Positions 8,123 to 17,706 of a stretch of DNA of 52,456 nt are shown here, in pieces. A program made the translations under genes and the position numbers. The stretch comes from Clostridia bacterium. Lineage in GTDB: Bacteria > Bacillota > Clostridia > Christensenellales > CAG-138. Every line of letters starts with the position of its first letter. Positions within the stretch are counted from its first letter, which is position 1. The notes below the pieces were generated by a model that saw nothing but the letters and a program-made list of their open reading frames with translations, ran no database searches and was not told where the DNA came from. The stretch covers positions 1-52,456 of the forward strand of contig JAFPWD010000011.1 in assembly GCA_017395105.1 (NCBI GenBank). The letters are read 5' to 3'.

Positions 8123-9877
8123 ATGCCAACCGATATCTTCACCGCCGTAGGCACGAACATACAAGAAAAGGCCACGATGATCTGGAACGTGGCGGACTTA
8201 CTGCGCGGCCCGTTCAAGCCGCACGAATACGGTCTTGTTATCCTTCCGATGACGGTCGTAAAGCGTTTTCACGACTGTCTTTTGCCGACTCATTCGGCGG
8301 TTTTGGAGACCTATGAAAAGGTAAAGAGCCTTGCGGTTATCGATGGTTTTCTTCGCAAGGCATCGGGCTATCAGTTTTACAACATCAGCAAATTCACCTT
8401 TTCAAGCCTGCTTGCCGATCCCGAAAACATCGAGAGCAATTTCCGCGATTATCTGAACGGCTTTTCGGGAAACGTTCAGGACGTGCTTGCGAAATTCGAT
8501 TTTGAAAACATAATTAAGCGCATGGTGGAGAGCAACACGCTCTACCTTGTGATAAAAGAATTTGCTTCGCAAAAGGGCTATCTTGGGCCGGAGAAGATCA
8601 GCGCGGTGGATTGCGGCTACATCTTTGAGGATCTCGTTCGCCGCTTTTCGGAGTCCTTTGGCGAGGAAGCGGGAGCGCATTTCACCAGCCGCGACATCAT
8701 TTATCTTATGACCGATCTTCTGCTTTCGGGCGCGGATATGAGCCGCCAGGAGAATATAACGGTTTACGATATGACGATGGGCACAAGCCAGATGCTCTCC
8801 TGCATGGAGGAACGCATCCACGCCGTAAACCCCGAAATGGAGGTCACCTGCTTCGGGCAGGAGTTCAACCCCTCCACCTTCGCGATAGCCAAGGCGGATA
8901 TGATGATCCGCGGCGGCAATCCCGATAATATGCGCTTTGGCGACACCCTGAGCGAGGACAAGTTTTCGGGGTACACCTTCCGCTACATCATTTCCAATCC
9001 CCCGTTCGGCATCGATTGGAAGCGCGAGCAAAAGGCGGTTGAAAAGGAAGCCGCGCTCGGCGAGGACGGGCGCTTTGCTCCGGGCCTGCCCAAGATAAGC
9101 GACGGTCAGCAGCTTTTCGTGCTGAACGGTCTTAAAAAGCTGGATCAAAGGGGCAAAATGGCGATAATTCAAAACGGCTCTCCGCTGTTTTCGGGCGATG
9201 CGGGCAGCGGTCCGAGCGAGATTCGCCGCTATATCCTTGAAAACGACTGGCTTTCCGCCATCATTCAGCTTTCAACCGATATGTTTATGAATACCGGCAT
9301 TTCCACCTATATTTGGGTGCTGGATAAGAACAAGCCCGCCGAGCGCGCGGGCAAGGTGCAGCTTATAGATGCAAGCCATTGTTTTACGCCGCGCCGAAAG
9401 AGCATCGGCACCAAGCGCAACGATATTGCGGATTCTGACCGCGAGCTGATCGTTCGCGCCTATTCCTCGTTCACCGAGGAAGTTTTCGGCGATAAGGGCG
9501 GCGTTTACTGCGAAAGCAAGATCTTCGATACCGATGAATTCGGATACAGCAAAATAGTTGTGGAGCGCCCGCAGCGCGATGAAAACGGCGAACCGCTCCT
9601 GAAAAAGGGCAAGCCCACCCCCGATTCCTCGCTGCGCGACACGGAGAACGTTCCGCTTACCGAGGATATAGACGAATACTTCAGGCGCGAGGTGCTGCCC
9701 TATGCGCCTGATGCTTGGATAGACCGCAATAAGACCAGGATCGGCTATGAAATACCCATGACAAGGTATTTCTATGAGTACAAAAAGCCCGAAGCAAGCG
9801 AGGATATTTTGAAGCGCATCGTGGAGCTTGAGAACGGTATTGCCGAGTCGCTGAAGAAGCTGTTTGGGGAGGGATAA
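8123..9877 (+). CDS. hsdM: Type I restriction-modification system, DNA methyltransferase (M) subunit
   Basis: The 584-residue protein is the N6-adenine methyltransferase of a type I system. It has the helical N-terminal HsdM domain (about 5-150) and a Rossmann methylase domain. The SAM motif is a divergent DMTMGTSQML (about 216-225), and the catalytic motif IV is NPPF at 292-295 (SNPPFGIDWK). With HsdS it methylates the host recognition site; with HsdR added it forms the restriction complex. It is the first gene of the operon, its stop is one base ahead of the hsdS ATG, and its promoter is at 8054-8081. The SAM motif departs from the usual DPxxGSG form, yet every other landmark looks normal, so I assume it is active. 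Confidence 0.95.
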   Translation: MPTDIFTAVGTNIQEKATMIWNVADLLRGPFKPHEYGLVILPMTVVKRFHDCLLPTHSAVLETYEKVKSLAVIDGFLRKASGYQFYNISKFTFSSLLADPENIESNFRDYLNGFSGNVQDVLAKFDFENIIKRMVESNTLYLVIKEFASQKGYLGPEKISAVDCGYIFEDLVRRFSESFGEEAGAHFTSRDIIYLMTDLLLSGADMSRQENITVYDMTMGTSQMLSCMEERIHAVNPEMEVTCFGQEFNPSTFAIAKADMMIRGGNPDNMRFGDTLSEDKFSGYTFRYIISNPPFGIDWKREQKAVEKEAALGEDGRFAPGLPKISDGQQLFVLNGLKKLDQRGKMAIIQNGSPLFSGDAGSGPSEIRRYILENDWLSAIIQLSTDMFMNTGISTYIWVLDKNKPAERAGKVQLIDASHCFTPRRKSIGTKRNDIADSDRELIVRAYSSFTEEVFGDKGGVYCESKIFDTDEFGYSKIVVERPQRDENGEPLLKKGKPTPDSSLRDTENVPLTEDIDEYFRREVLPYAPDAWIDRNKTRIGYEIPMTRYFYEYKKPEASEDILKRIVELENGIAESLKKLFGEG

Positions 9878-9878
9878 T

Positions 9879-11213
9879 ATGAGCAATGTGCAAGGTGCAA
9901 TGAGCAATTCCCGCCCCCTGAAGGATAGCGGAGTGGAATGGATCGGGGAGATACCGGAAGAGTGGAAGATAGTAAGAATAAAGAATCTAGCCGACACTAC
10001 CCAAGAGAATGCTTTTATTGATGGCGATTGGATTGAGTCTCCGGATATTTCGGATGCAGGAATCCGTTATTTAACAACTGGTAATGTTGGAGATGGAGTA
10101 TTTAAGCGACAGGGTAATGGTTACATTTCGGGCGAAACATTCATTAGATTAAACTGTAAGTACGCATATCCGAACGATTTCATAATCGCAAGGCTCAACG
10201 CTCCTTACGGAAGAGCGTGTATTCTTCCAAGCGATGAGGAAAAGTATGTTTTGGCTGTTGATATAGTAATTCTCCGCACGCTTGAAGATAAGCGCTTCTT
10301 ATGTTATTTATCCCAATGCGCTGGCTATCAAAAGTCTGTTGAAGATGAAGCAAAAGGCACTACAATGAAAAGGATTAGCAGAACAAATCTTGGAAGAATA
10401 TATATGCCAATTGCTCCAATCCATGAGCAGCGCCGCATTGCCGATTTTCTTGATAGAAGATGCGCGGAGATAGACGGCGTTATTGAAGCTACCAAAAAGA
10501 CCATAGAGGAATATAAGGCGCTGAAGCAGTCCATTATTACCGAAGCCGTTACCAAAGGCGTGCGCGGTGCGCGTCCGATGAAGGATAGCGGCATTGAGTG
10601 GATCGGCGAAATACCGGAGGAGTGGGAATGCAAACCGATAAAGTATTTAGTGTCATATAATGATGAAGTGATTGCTGAAAATACTGATCTTGATTTTGAA
10701 TTTGACTATATAGAAATAGGCTCTGTTGAGTATGGAAAGGGTATTACCGAAATGCAACATTTGTTTTTTAAGGATGCCCCCTCACGAGCAAGGCGAATTG
10801 TTCAAGCGAATGATATAATTGTTTCTACCGTGAGAACATATTTGAAAGCAGTAGCAGCAGTTACCGAGCGGGAAACACCGCTTATAGCATCTACGGGCTT
10901 TGTAGTTATTAGACCCCAAGCGGTTAATCCCATATTCTTGAAGTACGCAATTCTATCTGATGCAATAATAAGCTCAATAGAAGCACATTCAACAGGAATT
11001 AGTTATCCTGCCATCAATGCTTCGCAGGTAGTTCAGTTTAAGATCCCGTTGCCAAAAAGCGAAGAACAGCTTTTGATTGCTGAATACCTTGACGAAAAAT
11101 GCGGCGAAGTTGATCGGCTGATTGATATAAAGCAACAGCTACTTACCGAGCTTGAAACCTATAAAAAATCCGTGATCTATGAGTATGTTACGGGGAAACG
11201 GCTTGTTGTCTAA
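9879..11213 (+). CDS. hsdS: Type I restriction-modification system, specificity (S) subunit
   Basis: ATG at 9879 is chosen because GGGGAGGG lies 5 bases upstream and the start sits one base after the hsdM stop. The 444 residues form two tandem target-recognition halves. Each opens with nearly the same phrase, KDSGVEWIGEIPEEWK at about 12 and KDSGIEWIGEIPEEWE at about 234. Each closes with a helical spacer, EQRRIADFLDRRCAEIDGVI and EQLLIAEYLDEKCGEVDRLI respectively. The two TRDs differ strongly in between, implying a bipartite asymmetric recognition site. The middle of each TRD is more AT-rich than the flanks, a common sign of TRD exchange. It directs HsdM and HsdR to their DNA target. Confidence 0.95.
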   Translation: MSNVQGAMSNSRPLKDSGVEWIGEIPEEWKIVRIKNLADTTQENAFIDGDWIESPDISDAGIRYLTTGNVGDGVFKRQGNGYISGETFIRLNCKYAYPNDFIIARLNAPYGRACILPSDEEKYVLAVDIVILRTLEDKRFLCYLSQCAGYQKSVEDEAKGTTMKRISRTNLGRIYMPIAPIHEQRRIADFLDRRCAEIDGVIEATKKTIEEYKALKQSIITEAVTKGVRGARPMKDSGIEWIGEIPEEWECKPIKYLVSYNDEVIAENTDLDFEFDYIEIGSVEYGKGITEMQHLFFKDAPSRARRIVQANDIIVSTVRTYLKAVAAVTERETPLIASTGFVVIRPQAVNPIFLKYAILSDAIISSIEAHSTGISYPAINASQVVQFKIPLPKSEEQLLIAEYLDEKCGEVDRLIDIKQQLLTELETYKKSVIYEYVTGKRLVV

Positions 11214-11237
11214 ATAAAGCGAAAACAGGAGTATCGT

Positions 11238-11951
11238 ATGGAACTTTGCAGATATGTTTCTTTTCAGCGTTTTTGCGAGATGGTTATGTCGAGCAAACTT
11301 ACGCTAATATCTCCCGAAAAATGGAACGATAAATATGAAAATTACCTTTTGCGGGCATTGGAAAAGCCTTTGTTGAAACAAGCTTTTTCCGATATGCTAT
11401 CCGATAAGCTCAATTTGGATAAAACCCAAATTGATGATCTGCTTTGCTTTAGCAATACAATATGCGCAGGGGCTCGGTGTTTGTGCTTTTCAAAAAGCAT
11501 TGATGAGGAAGTTATGTGGAATGCATACAATTACGGCAGTCAAACCGTTATGTGGAAAACAACGGATAGTAAAATCGAAAAGATAAACAATATGTTCGAT
11601 ATCCGCAAGGTTAAATATGACCTTGAGGAGTTAGGCGTTAAGGGCTTTGTGGATTTGTTTTCACGAACAGGTGCGACTACCGGGGTAACAAATCCGCATA
11701 ATCTATTCACGCATAAAAGAAAAATGTTCAGTTATGAGAACGAATTCAGAGTTATTGATTATTTGGATGAACCTAATTCTCCGACTTTTGTTGCCTATCC
11801 CATCGAAGATATAAGCCATTTTATCGATTGTGTAATGGTTCACCCACTTGCCGAAGATTGGTATGTAAGCGTAATAGAACTGATATGCAAAAACTATAAC
11901 ATTAAGTTTTGCGGTCGTTCACAGATTTATCAGCTTAACAATCTTTATTAA
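11238..11951 (+). CDS. DUF2971-family protein inside the type I RM operon
   Basis: The 237 residues show the DUF2971 pattern: an N-terminal YVSFQRFCEMVMSSKLTLISP block, a PEKWNDKYEN motif (about 26-35), the ARCLCFSKSIDEEVMWNAY block (about 77-95) and a late ENEFRVIDY motif (about 170-178). No signal peptide or membrane span is present. The biochemical role of DUF2971 is not known to me; members are often found in defence islands. Here it lies 24 bp after hsdS and about 60 bp before the AlbA_2 gene, in the same direction, so it is likely co-transcribed with the RM genes. The AT content and rare-codon feel are higher than in hsdM and hsdR, which suggests a separate acquisition. Confidence 0.75.
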   Translation: MELCRYVSFQRFCEMVMSSKLTLISPEKWNDKYENYLLRALEKPLLKQAFSDMLSDKLNLDKTQIDDLLCFSNTICAGARCLCFSKSIDEEVMWNAYNYGSQTVMWKTTDSKIEKINNMFDIRKVKYDLEELGVKGFVDLFSRTGATTGVTNPHNLFTHKRKMFSYENEFRVIDYLDEPNSPTFVAYPIEDISHFIDCVMVHPLAEDWYVSVIELICKNYNIKFCGRSQIYQLNNLY

Positions 11952-12010
11952 ACCCCATCATATCAAAACTGCAAAAACGAGAAATAACAGAAACGGAGGT
12001 TGATTAGATA

Positions 12011-13231
12011 ATGCTGCCTACTATAAACGGAAAACAAATCATCGACTGTAATTTAGAGGATTTGCAGTTTATTCTTGATACTGCCGATTACAGAGAAAAT
12101 GAGTATATCGACTACAAGGCGATGTTTTCTGTTGACCAATATAGCAAAGGTGATACGAAGCAAGAGGAGAAGATTGCCGAGTTTCGCAGCGATATTTGCG
12201 CCTTGGCTAATTCGAACGGCGGTTATCTTTTTCTTGGTATAGCCGAGGAAAAGGGCGTGCCGCAATGCTTCTGCGGGATTGATATAAAAGATGATAACCC
12301 CGATAAATTTGAATTGCGGCTAAAAAACTATCTGCAAAAGATCGAACCAAGAATACCGAACTGCAAGTTTCGTTTTATTCCCCTCGAGAATGGCAAGCAT
12401 ATAGTTATTATTCTTGTTCTTCACGATGCTTTTGCGCCATATCTTCATCTTGAAGATGAAAAGAATTATCGGGCTTACAAAAGAGTTGGAAACGGTAAAA
12501 TACCAATAGCTTATACGGAGTTAAAAAGAATGTTTGTTCAATCGGTAGCGTTGGAAAAAGAAATAGAGAAGTTCCGCAAGGAAAGAATCGAATACTTTAG
12601 AAGCGTGGGAAGACAAAGGTTTTTTCTTTTCCAGATTATTCCAGATACCTTTGTGGATACAAGCTACAACAGATTGGCTTATGCTTTAGACAAGCAAAAT
12701 CGCGGCGAGTTATCTGGGATATTTACAATGTTTGAGTGCATGTCTAGAACATTTCCTACAGTTGATGGGTTAATCATGAGCCAGCATCATGCGCATCATG
12801 AGCATATTTGCCAGATCTTCAATAACCTTTCGGTTGAGGCATTTGATTCCCTAAGGGGTGAAATCCATAAGTGCAACTCTGGAGAAACAGAGTGTTTCTA
12901 TTTTCCGTGGTCATATATTTTCGACAAAGTTGAAGAACTGCTTCGCGCTTATTTCGCCAAAGTTGGAAGGCATTTATCAACAATGCGTGTGTTTGCTTGC
13001 ATGTCGATTTTGGACTGTAACGGCTTAGTAACCGAAATGGATTTTTGCCGAAGCACTATGTCATCGATTGATCGCAATGAACTGTTGATCGCCCCTTGTG
13101 TTTTTGAAGATATTCTGAATCAAGATACTATTGAATTGAGTATGAAGCAGTTAAAACTGAGTTTATTACTTGCTCTTGGAATAACAGCAAATGATGAGCT
13201 GAAAATCTTACTCAAGGAGTTTGAACAATGA
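12011..13231 (+). CDS. AlbA_2/Schlafen-domain protein between hsdS and hsdR
   Basis: The 406-residue protein has an N-terminal AlbA_2 (Schlafen-like) domain (about 25-175). Its landmarks are ENEYIDYKAMF (29-39), the FRSDICALANSNGGYLFLGI block (59-78) and a YRAYKRVGNGKIPI strand near 155. The remaining 230 residues are mainly helical and not recognised. Glu29, Asp34 and Asp61 fall at places comparable to the acidic residues of Schlafen RNases (an inference from spacing, not an alignment). The 3' end overlaps hsdR by four bases (ATGA), so its translation is tied to the restriction subunit. The layout hsdM-hsdS-x-hsdR is that of E. coli prr, where x is the anticodon nuclease PrrC. A role as accessory RNA- or DNA-binding effector is likely; nuclease activity is a hypothesis. 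Confidence 0.8.
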   Translation: MLPTINGKQIIDCNLEDLQFILDTADYRENEYIDYKAMFSVDQYSKGDTKQEEKIAEFRSDICALANSNGGYLFLGIAEEKGVPQCFCGIDIKDDNPDKFELRLKNYLQKIEPRIPNCKFRFIPLENGKHIVIILVLHDAFAPYLHLEDEKNYRAYKRVGNGKIPIAYTELKRMFVQSVALEKEIEKFRKERIEYFRSVGRQRFFLFQIIPDTFVDTSYNRLAYALDKQNRGELSGIFTMFECMSRTFPTVDGLIMSQHHAHHEHICQIFNNLSVEAFDSLRGEIHKCNSGETECFYFPWSYIFDKVEELLRAYFAKVGRHLSTMRVFACMSILDCNGLVTEMDFCRSTMSSIDRNELLIAPCVFEDILNQDTIELSMKQLKLSLLLALGITANDELKILLKEFEQ

Positions 13232-16197
13232 TCACCACCGAAAAGCGCTTTGAAGCCGATATAGAATCCTTTTTCGTTTCGCCGGAGGGAGGCTACACCA
13301 GGACTACGGACAGGTACGATCCGAAGCTCGGCGTTTTTCCCGGCACGCTTATCAACTTTATCGAGCGCACTCAGCCTAAGGAGTGGGCGCGGTTCAAAAA
13401 TATGAATGCGGCCGATCCCGCCCAAAAGTTCTGCCTTGCGTTCAACAATGCCTGCGATATGGACGGCGTGCTCCATGTGCTGCGCCACGGCTTCAATCAT
13501 AGGGGCATAAGCTTCCGCGTTTGCTATTTTATGCCCGAATCGAGCCTCAATGAGACCGATGCGGCGCGGTATCGGGGAAATATCTTCAACTGCGTTCGCC
13601 AATGGCGGTATAGCGCGGAAAACAATAATTCCGTGGATATGCTGCTGGCGGTGAACGGCATTCCGCTTTTCGCCTTTGAGCTTAAAAACCAGTTCACGGG
13701 GCAGAGCGTTGAAAACGCAAAGAGCCAATGGAAAACCGATCGCGATCCGCGCGAGGCCTGCTTCCGCTTCAATCGGCGCATACTCGCGTATTTCTGCGTT
13801 GACCTCAGCGAAGCGTGGATGACCACCAAGCTCAACGGGGATAAAACCTATTTTCTGCCGTTCAACCAAGGCTCAAGCGGCGCGGGCAGGGACGGCGGCA
13901 AGGGCAACCCCGCCAACCCGAACGGTTATCCCACCGACTACCTTTGGAAAGAGGTTTTTCAGGCGGACAGCATGATGGATATCGTTCAGAAATTCATCAG
14001 CCTGCAGGGGGATAGGCTTATCTTCCCGCGCTTTCATCAGCTTGACGTGGTGCGAAAGCTTATTGCGGACGTTCGCAAAAACGGCGCGGGGCGAAACTAC
14101 CTTATTCAGCACAGCGCGGGCAGCGGCAAGTCCAATTCCATAGCGTGGACGGCGTATCGCCTTGCCTCGCTGCACGATGAGAATAATAAAGCGATATTTT
14201 CAAGCGTTATCGTTGTTACCGACAGAACGGTGCTCGATGCGCAGCTTCAAGCCACGATATCCGGCTTCGATCATCAGCTTGGGAGCGTTGAGACCATCGG
14301 CGAGGGCAAAAATTCGCAGAATCTGAAGCAGGCGATAAACGACGGCGTTCGAATTATCGTTACCACGCTGCAAAAGTTTCCCGTTATCTATGAGGAAGTG
14401 GATGCGGCGAACGGCAGAAATTATGCGATAATATGCGATGAAGCGCATTCTTCGCAAACGGGCTCAAGCGCACAAAAGCTCAAAACCGCGCTTGCCGATC
14501 TTGGCGATGCGCTCGAGGAATACGCGGAGATCGAGGGGCTTGCCGAGGAAAAGGTCGATCCGCAGGACAGGCTTGTGAAGGAGCTTATCGCGCACGGCAA
14601 GCATAAGAATCTTTCCTTCTTCGCCTTCACCGCCACGCCCAAGGATACCACGCTTGAAATGTTCGGCACTCCCGATGAAAGCGGGCAGTTTCACCCCTTC
14701 CATATTTACAGCATGCATCAGGCCATCGAGGAGGGCTTTATTCTCGATGTGCTTCAAAACTATATGACCTATAAAACCTGCTTCCGCATAGCCAAATCCA
14801 CCGAGGAGAATCCCGAAGTGCCGGTTTCGAGGGCAAGCAAGGTCATAAAAAAATATCAGCAGCTTCATCCGGAGAATATTCGCCAGAAATCCGAGATAAC
14901 GGTTGAAACCTTTATGACGACCACAAGAGCGAAGATAAACGGCAAGGGCAAGATGATGGTGGTTACCGCTTCGCGCCCCGCAGCGGTGCTGTATTTCAAG
15001 GAGATAAAGCGCTATGCCGCCGAGCAGGGGTATGCCGAGGTGAAGCCGATGGTCGCGTTCTCCGGCGAAGTGATCCACGATGACGAAGTCTACACCGAAT
15101 CCGGGCTGAATGTTCGCCCGGACGGAAGCCATATCCAGGAAACGCAGACGAAGCAGGAATTCCACGATAATTTCAATATTTTGATCGTTGCGGAGAAGTA
15201 TCAAACGGGCTTTGACGAGCCGCTGCTGCACACGATGATAGTGGACAAGAAGCTGCACGGCGTAAAGACCGTTCAAACGCTTTCGCGCCTTAACCGCACC
15301 TGCCCCGGCAAGAACGACACCTTTATTCTCGATTTTGCGAACGATCAGAAGGACGTTCAGGAGGATTTCCAGATATTCTATCACGAAACCTTCCTTGAGG
15401 AGGAGGTCAATACCGACCTGCTTTACAAGGTGCAGCGCGATCTTCACGATTTCGGCATCTATGACGAGCGCGATATTTCCGCTTTCTGTGATGTGTATTT
15501 CGAAAAGGGCGCGCAGGGAGCGAGCGCACAGGGCTTGCTCGCAAGCAGGCTGTTTCCCGCCGTGGAGCGTTATCAGCGCAAGGCGAGTGACGAAAGGTAT
15601 CAGATCCGCCGCACGATGCGCAATTTCTGCAAATGGTATCGCTATGTTTCTCAGATACTGAGAATGTTTGATGCGGAGATGCACAAGGAGTATGTGTATT
15701 GCTCGTTCCTCGTCGGTATGCTGCCCGAGGATGTTGTGAAAATGGCGGATATCGAAAAGATGCTCAAGCTTGAAATGTATAAGCTTGAAAAGACCTTTGA
15801 CGGCGATATTTCGCTTGGCGATGAAACAGGCATATACACGCCCGCCGAGCCGAAAACCAAAGCGCAGCCCGAACCAAAGGATCCGCTCGATCTGATAATC
15901 GAAAGGATAAACGAGAAGTATAAGGGCAATTTCACCGCCGCCGACCGCGTTATGATAAATGCGCTTGCGGATAAGCTTCGCGGCAACAAAAAGCTTGCGA
16001 ATATGGCGGCTTCGTCCGATCCGCAGATATTCACCGAAAGCATCTTCCCGCAGGCGTTCAGCGATGCCGCGCAGGATAGCTTTATGGAATCGCAGGAAAC
16101 CTATAGCTCGCTTTTCGAGGATAGGAGCAAGTATAACGCGATAATGAGCACGCTGGCGGAGATGATCTACCGCGAGATGCGCAGCGGGAAGAAGTGA
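13228..16197 (+). CDS. hsdR: Type I restriction-modification system, restriction (R) subunit
   Basis: This 989-residue HsdR has the expected order of domains. An N-terminal PD-(D/E)xK nuclease includes DMLLAVNGIPLFAFELKN (about 135-152). Then comes the SF2 translocase, with Walker A HSAGSGKSNS (about 294), DEAH box CDEAHSSQ (about 403), motif III FAFTATP (about 465) and motif VI QTLSRLNRT (about 685). A helical C-terminus binds the methylase core. It uses ATP to pull unmethylated DNA through the complex and cleaves at a distance. The start overlaps the AlbA_2 gene stop (ATGA). Length and motifs are complete, so the system should be able to restrict. Confidence 0.96.
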   Translation: MITTEKRFEADIESFFVSPEGGYTRTTDRYDPKLGVFPGTLINFIERTQPKEWARFKNMNAADPAQKFCLAFNNACDMDGVLHVLRHGFNHRGISFRVCYFMPESSLNETDAARYRGNIFNCVRQWRYSAENNNSVDMLLAVNGIPLFAFELKNQFTGQSVENAKSQWKTDRDPREACFRFNRRILAYFCVDLSEAWMTTKLNGDKTYFLPFNQGSSGAGRDGGKGNPANPNGYPTDYLWKEVFQADSMMDIVQKFISLQGDRLIFPRFHQLDVVRKLIADVRKNGAGRNYLIQHSAGSGKSNSIAWTAYRLASLHDENNKAIFSSVIVVTDRTVLDAQLQATISGFDHQLGSVETIGEGKNSQNLKQAINDGVRIIVTTLQKFPVIYEEVDAANGRNYAIICDEAHSSQTGSSAQKLKTALADLGDALEEYAEIEGLAEEKVDPQDRLVKELIAHGKHKNLSFFAFTATPKDTTLEMFGTPDESGQFHPFHIYSMHQAIEEGFILDVLQNYMTYKTCFRIAKSTEENPEVPVSRASKVIKKYQQLHPENIRQKSEITVETFMTTTRAKINGKGKMMVVTASRPAAVLYFKEIKRYAAEQGYAEVKPMVAFSGEVIHDDEVYTESGLNVRPDGSHIQETQTKQEFHDNFNILIVAEKYQTGFDEPLLHTMIVDKKLHGVKTVQTLSRLNRTCPGKNDTFILDFANDQKDVQEDFQIFYHETFLEEEVNTDLLYKVQRDLHDFGIYDERDISAFCDVYFEKGAQGASAQGLLASRLFPAVERYQRKASDERYQIRRTMRNFCKWYRYVSQILRMFDAEMHKEYVYCSFLVGMLPEDVVKMADIEKMLKLEMYKLEKTFDGDISLGDETGIYTPAEPKTKAQPEPKDPLDLIIERINEKYKGNFTAADRVMINALADKLRGNKKLANMAASSDPQIFTESIFPQAFSDAAQDSFMESQETYSSLFEDRSKYNAIMSTLAEMIYREMRSGKK

Positions 16198-16242
16198 GAG
16201 AAATAAGCACTCCTCATTATGCGCAAACTAAAGCAAGAATTC

Positions 16243-16288
16243 TTGACAGCATATTACGGAGATGCTAAAATGTCCATGATAGGACATT
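16243..16288 (+). promoter_or_regulatory. Promoter and palindromic operator of the AlbA_2 winged-helix regulator
   Basis: TTGACA (16243-16248) and TAAAAT (16266-16271) are 17 bp apart. AATGTCC (16269-16275) and GGACATT (16282-16288) are inverted arms with a 6-bp spacer, overlapping the -10 box and the expected transcription start, so a protein bound here would block initiation. The downstream gene probably encodes that protein. GGAGGTG follows before the ATG. Confidence 0.7.
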
Positions 16289-16301
16289 TGGAGGTGAGAA
16301 A

Positions 16302-17633
16302 ATGAACATCGGGCGCGAATCGGAGCTTGTGGAATTCAAAAAGACCACTTCGGAAACGAAGGAGGGAATTATTTCCATCGCAAGCATTCTGAATAAGCAC
16401 GGCAAGGGCGAGCTGTATTTCGGCGTTAGGGATAACGGCGAAGTTGTCGGCATTGAAATCGGCAAGGACACCGAGCGCAAGCTTTCGCGTGACATAAGCG
16501 ACGGCATCAAGCCCGCGATCTGGCATGAGATCACCACGAAGCACACAGACGACGGCAAGGCTTTTATAGAGGTGCAGTTTCGCGGCGATGATGCTCCGTA
16601 TGCAGCGTTTGGGCGGTACTATCAGCGCTTTGCGGATGAGGACAGGCAGATATCCGATGCGGAACTCGAACGACTTTTCAAGCAAAGGCGTACCGATTAT
16701 TCGGAATGGGAAAAGGCGGATTCCGATGAATCCATAAGCGAGGTTGACGAGCAGCTTCTCAGACGCATAATTGAAAACGGAAACGACAGCGGCAGGATAC
16801 GCTACGAATACTCCGATGCTGCGGCCATACTGAAAAAACTCGGTCTTTGCAATAATTCCGCAGATAAATTGACCAACGCAGGGCGCGTTCTGTTATCATC
16901 AAATAAGCCCGTGCTGCTGAAAACCGCCGTGTATGCCACGCCGACCAAGGATACCTTTATCAAACTCAACCATTTCGAGGGCAATATCTTCGAGTGCATT
17001 GATGAGGGTATTTCGTTCGTGCTTTCCAATATAGATTGGAACATCTGCATTTCGGGCGAGGCAAAGCGCACGGAAGAGCCCGAGATTCCGCAAAAGGCAA
17101 TCCGTGAAATGATCGTGAATGCCTTTGCGCACGGCTGCTATTACTCGAATACCACTTTTTCAATCGAAATCTTCAGCAACAAGGTTGTGATCTACAGCCC
17201 GGGCAGGTTCCCGGCGGGCTTCGTTCCGGAGGATTTTGCCTACAACGCCGCCGAGCCCATTATGCTGAATCCAAAGATTGTCAACGTGCTTTTCAAGGCA
17301 TCGGTTATTGAGTCCTTCGGTTCGGGCTTTGAACGCACCTTCTCCGCGTGCAGGGAATCCAAGGTGGAATACGATTATGAAAACACTCCGACCGGCTTCA
17401 AATTCATCTTTTTCCGCCGTCATGGACAGAAAAATGTCCATGATATGTCCAAGAGCGAAAGGGCGGTTTACGAGCTTCTCTGTGGCAACGACTGCCTCAC
17501 GATCAAGGAGCTTGCCAAGGCGATCTCCAAGAGCGAGAAAACTGTCTATCGTGCTATAAAAGCCTTGAAAGAAAAAGGCTTTATAGCAAGGGAGGGCAAC
17601 GATGCGAACGGGTATTGGAAGATATTGGAGTGA
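16302..17633 (+). CDS. AlbA_2-domain ATPase-like transcriptional regulator with C-terminal winged helix
   Basis: The 443-residue protein resembles the AlbA_2/HATPase_c_4 regulators often labelled RecG-like, without any helicase. Residues about 1-125 are the AlbA_2 domain (ESELVEFKKTTSETKEG at 6-22, then GELYFGVRDNGEVVGIE). The centre includes EMIVNAFAHGCYY (about 268), a GHKL-like N box, and SFGSGFERTF (about 340). The last 60 residues form a winged helix (TIKELAKAISKSEKTVYRAI). It likely represses its own promoter at the TGTCC palindrome, and a second TGTCC palindrome lies inside its own coding region (17420-17443). It follows hsdR by about 100 bp but has its own promoter. A link to controlling the RM operon is possible but unproven. 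Confidence 0.82.
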   Translation: MNIGRESELVEFKKTTSETKEGIISIASILNKHGKGELYFGVRDNGEVVGIEIGKDTERKLSRDISDGIKPAIWHEITTKHTDDGKAFIEVQFRGDDAPYAAFGRYYQRFADEDRQISDAELERLFKQRRTDYSEWEKADSDESISEVDEQLLRRIIENGNDSGRIRYEYSDAAAILKKLGLCNNSADKLTNAGRVLLSSNKPVLLKTAVYATPTKDTFIKLNHFEGNIFECIDEGISFVLSNIDWNICISGEAKRTEEPEIPQKAIREMIVNAFAHGCYYSNTTFSIEIFSNKVVIYSPGRFPAGFVPEDFAYNAAEPIMLNPKIVNVLFKASVIESFGSGFERTFSACRESKVEYDYENTPTGFKFIFFRRHGQKNVHDMSKSERAVYELLCGNDCLTIKELAKAISKSEKTVYRAIKALKEKGFIAREGNDANGYWKILE

Positions 17634-17706
17634 GCGTTTGATTCTCGGCAGTTATTTCTTAGTCGGTATCGTATGAACTCAAATGCCATTTCGTAATCGA
17701 TATGCA

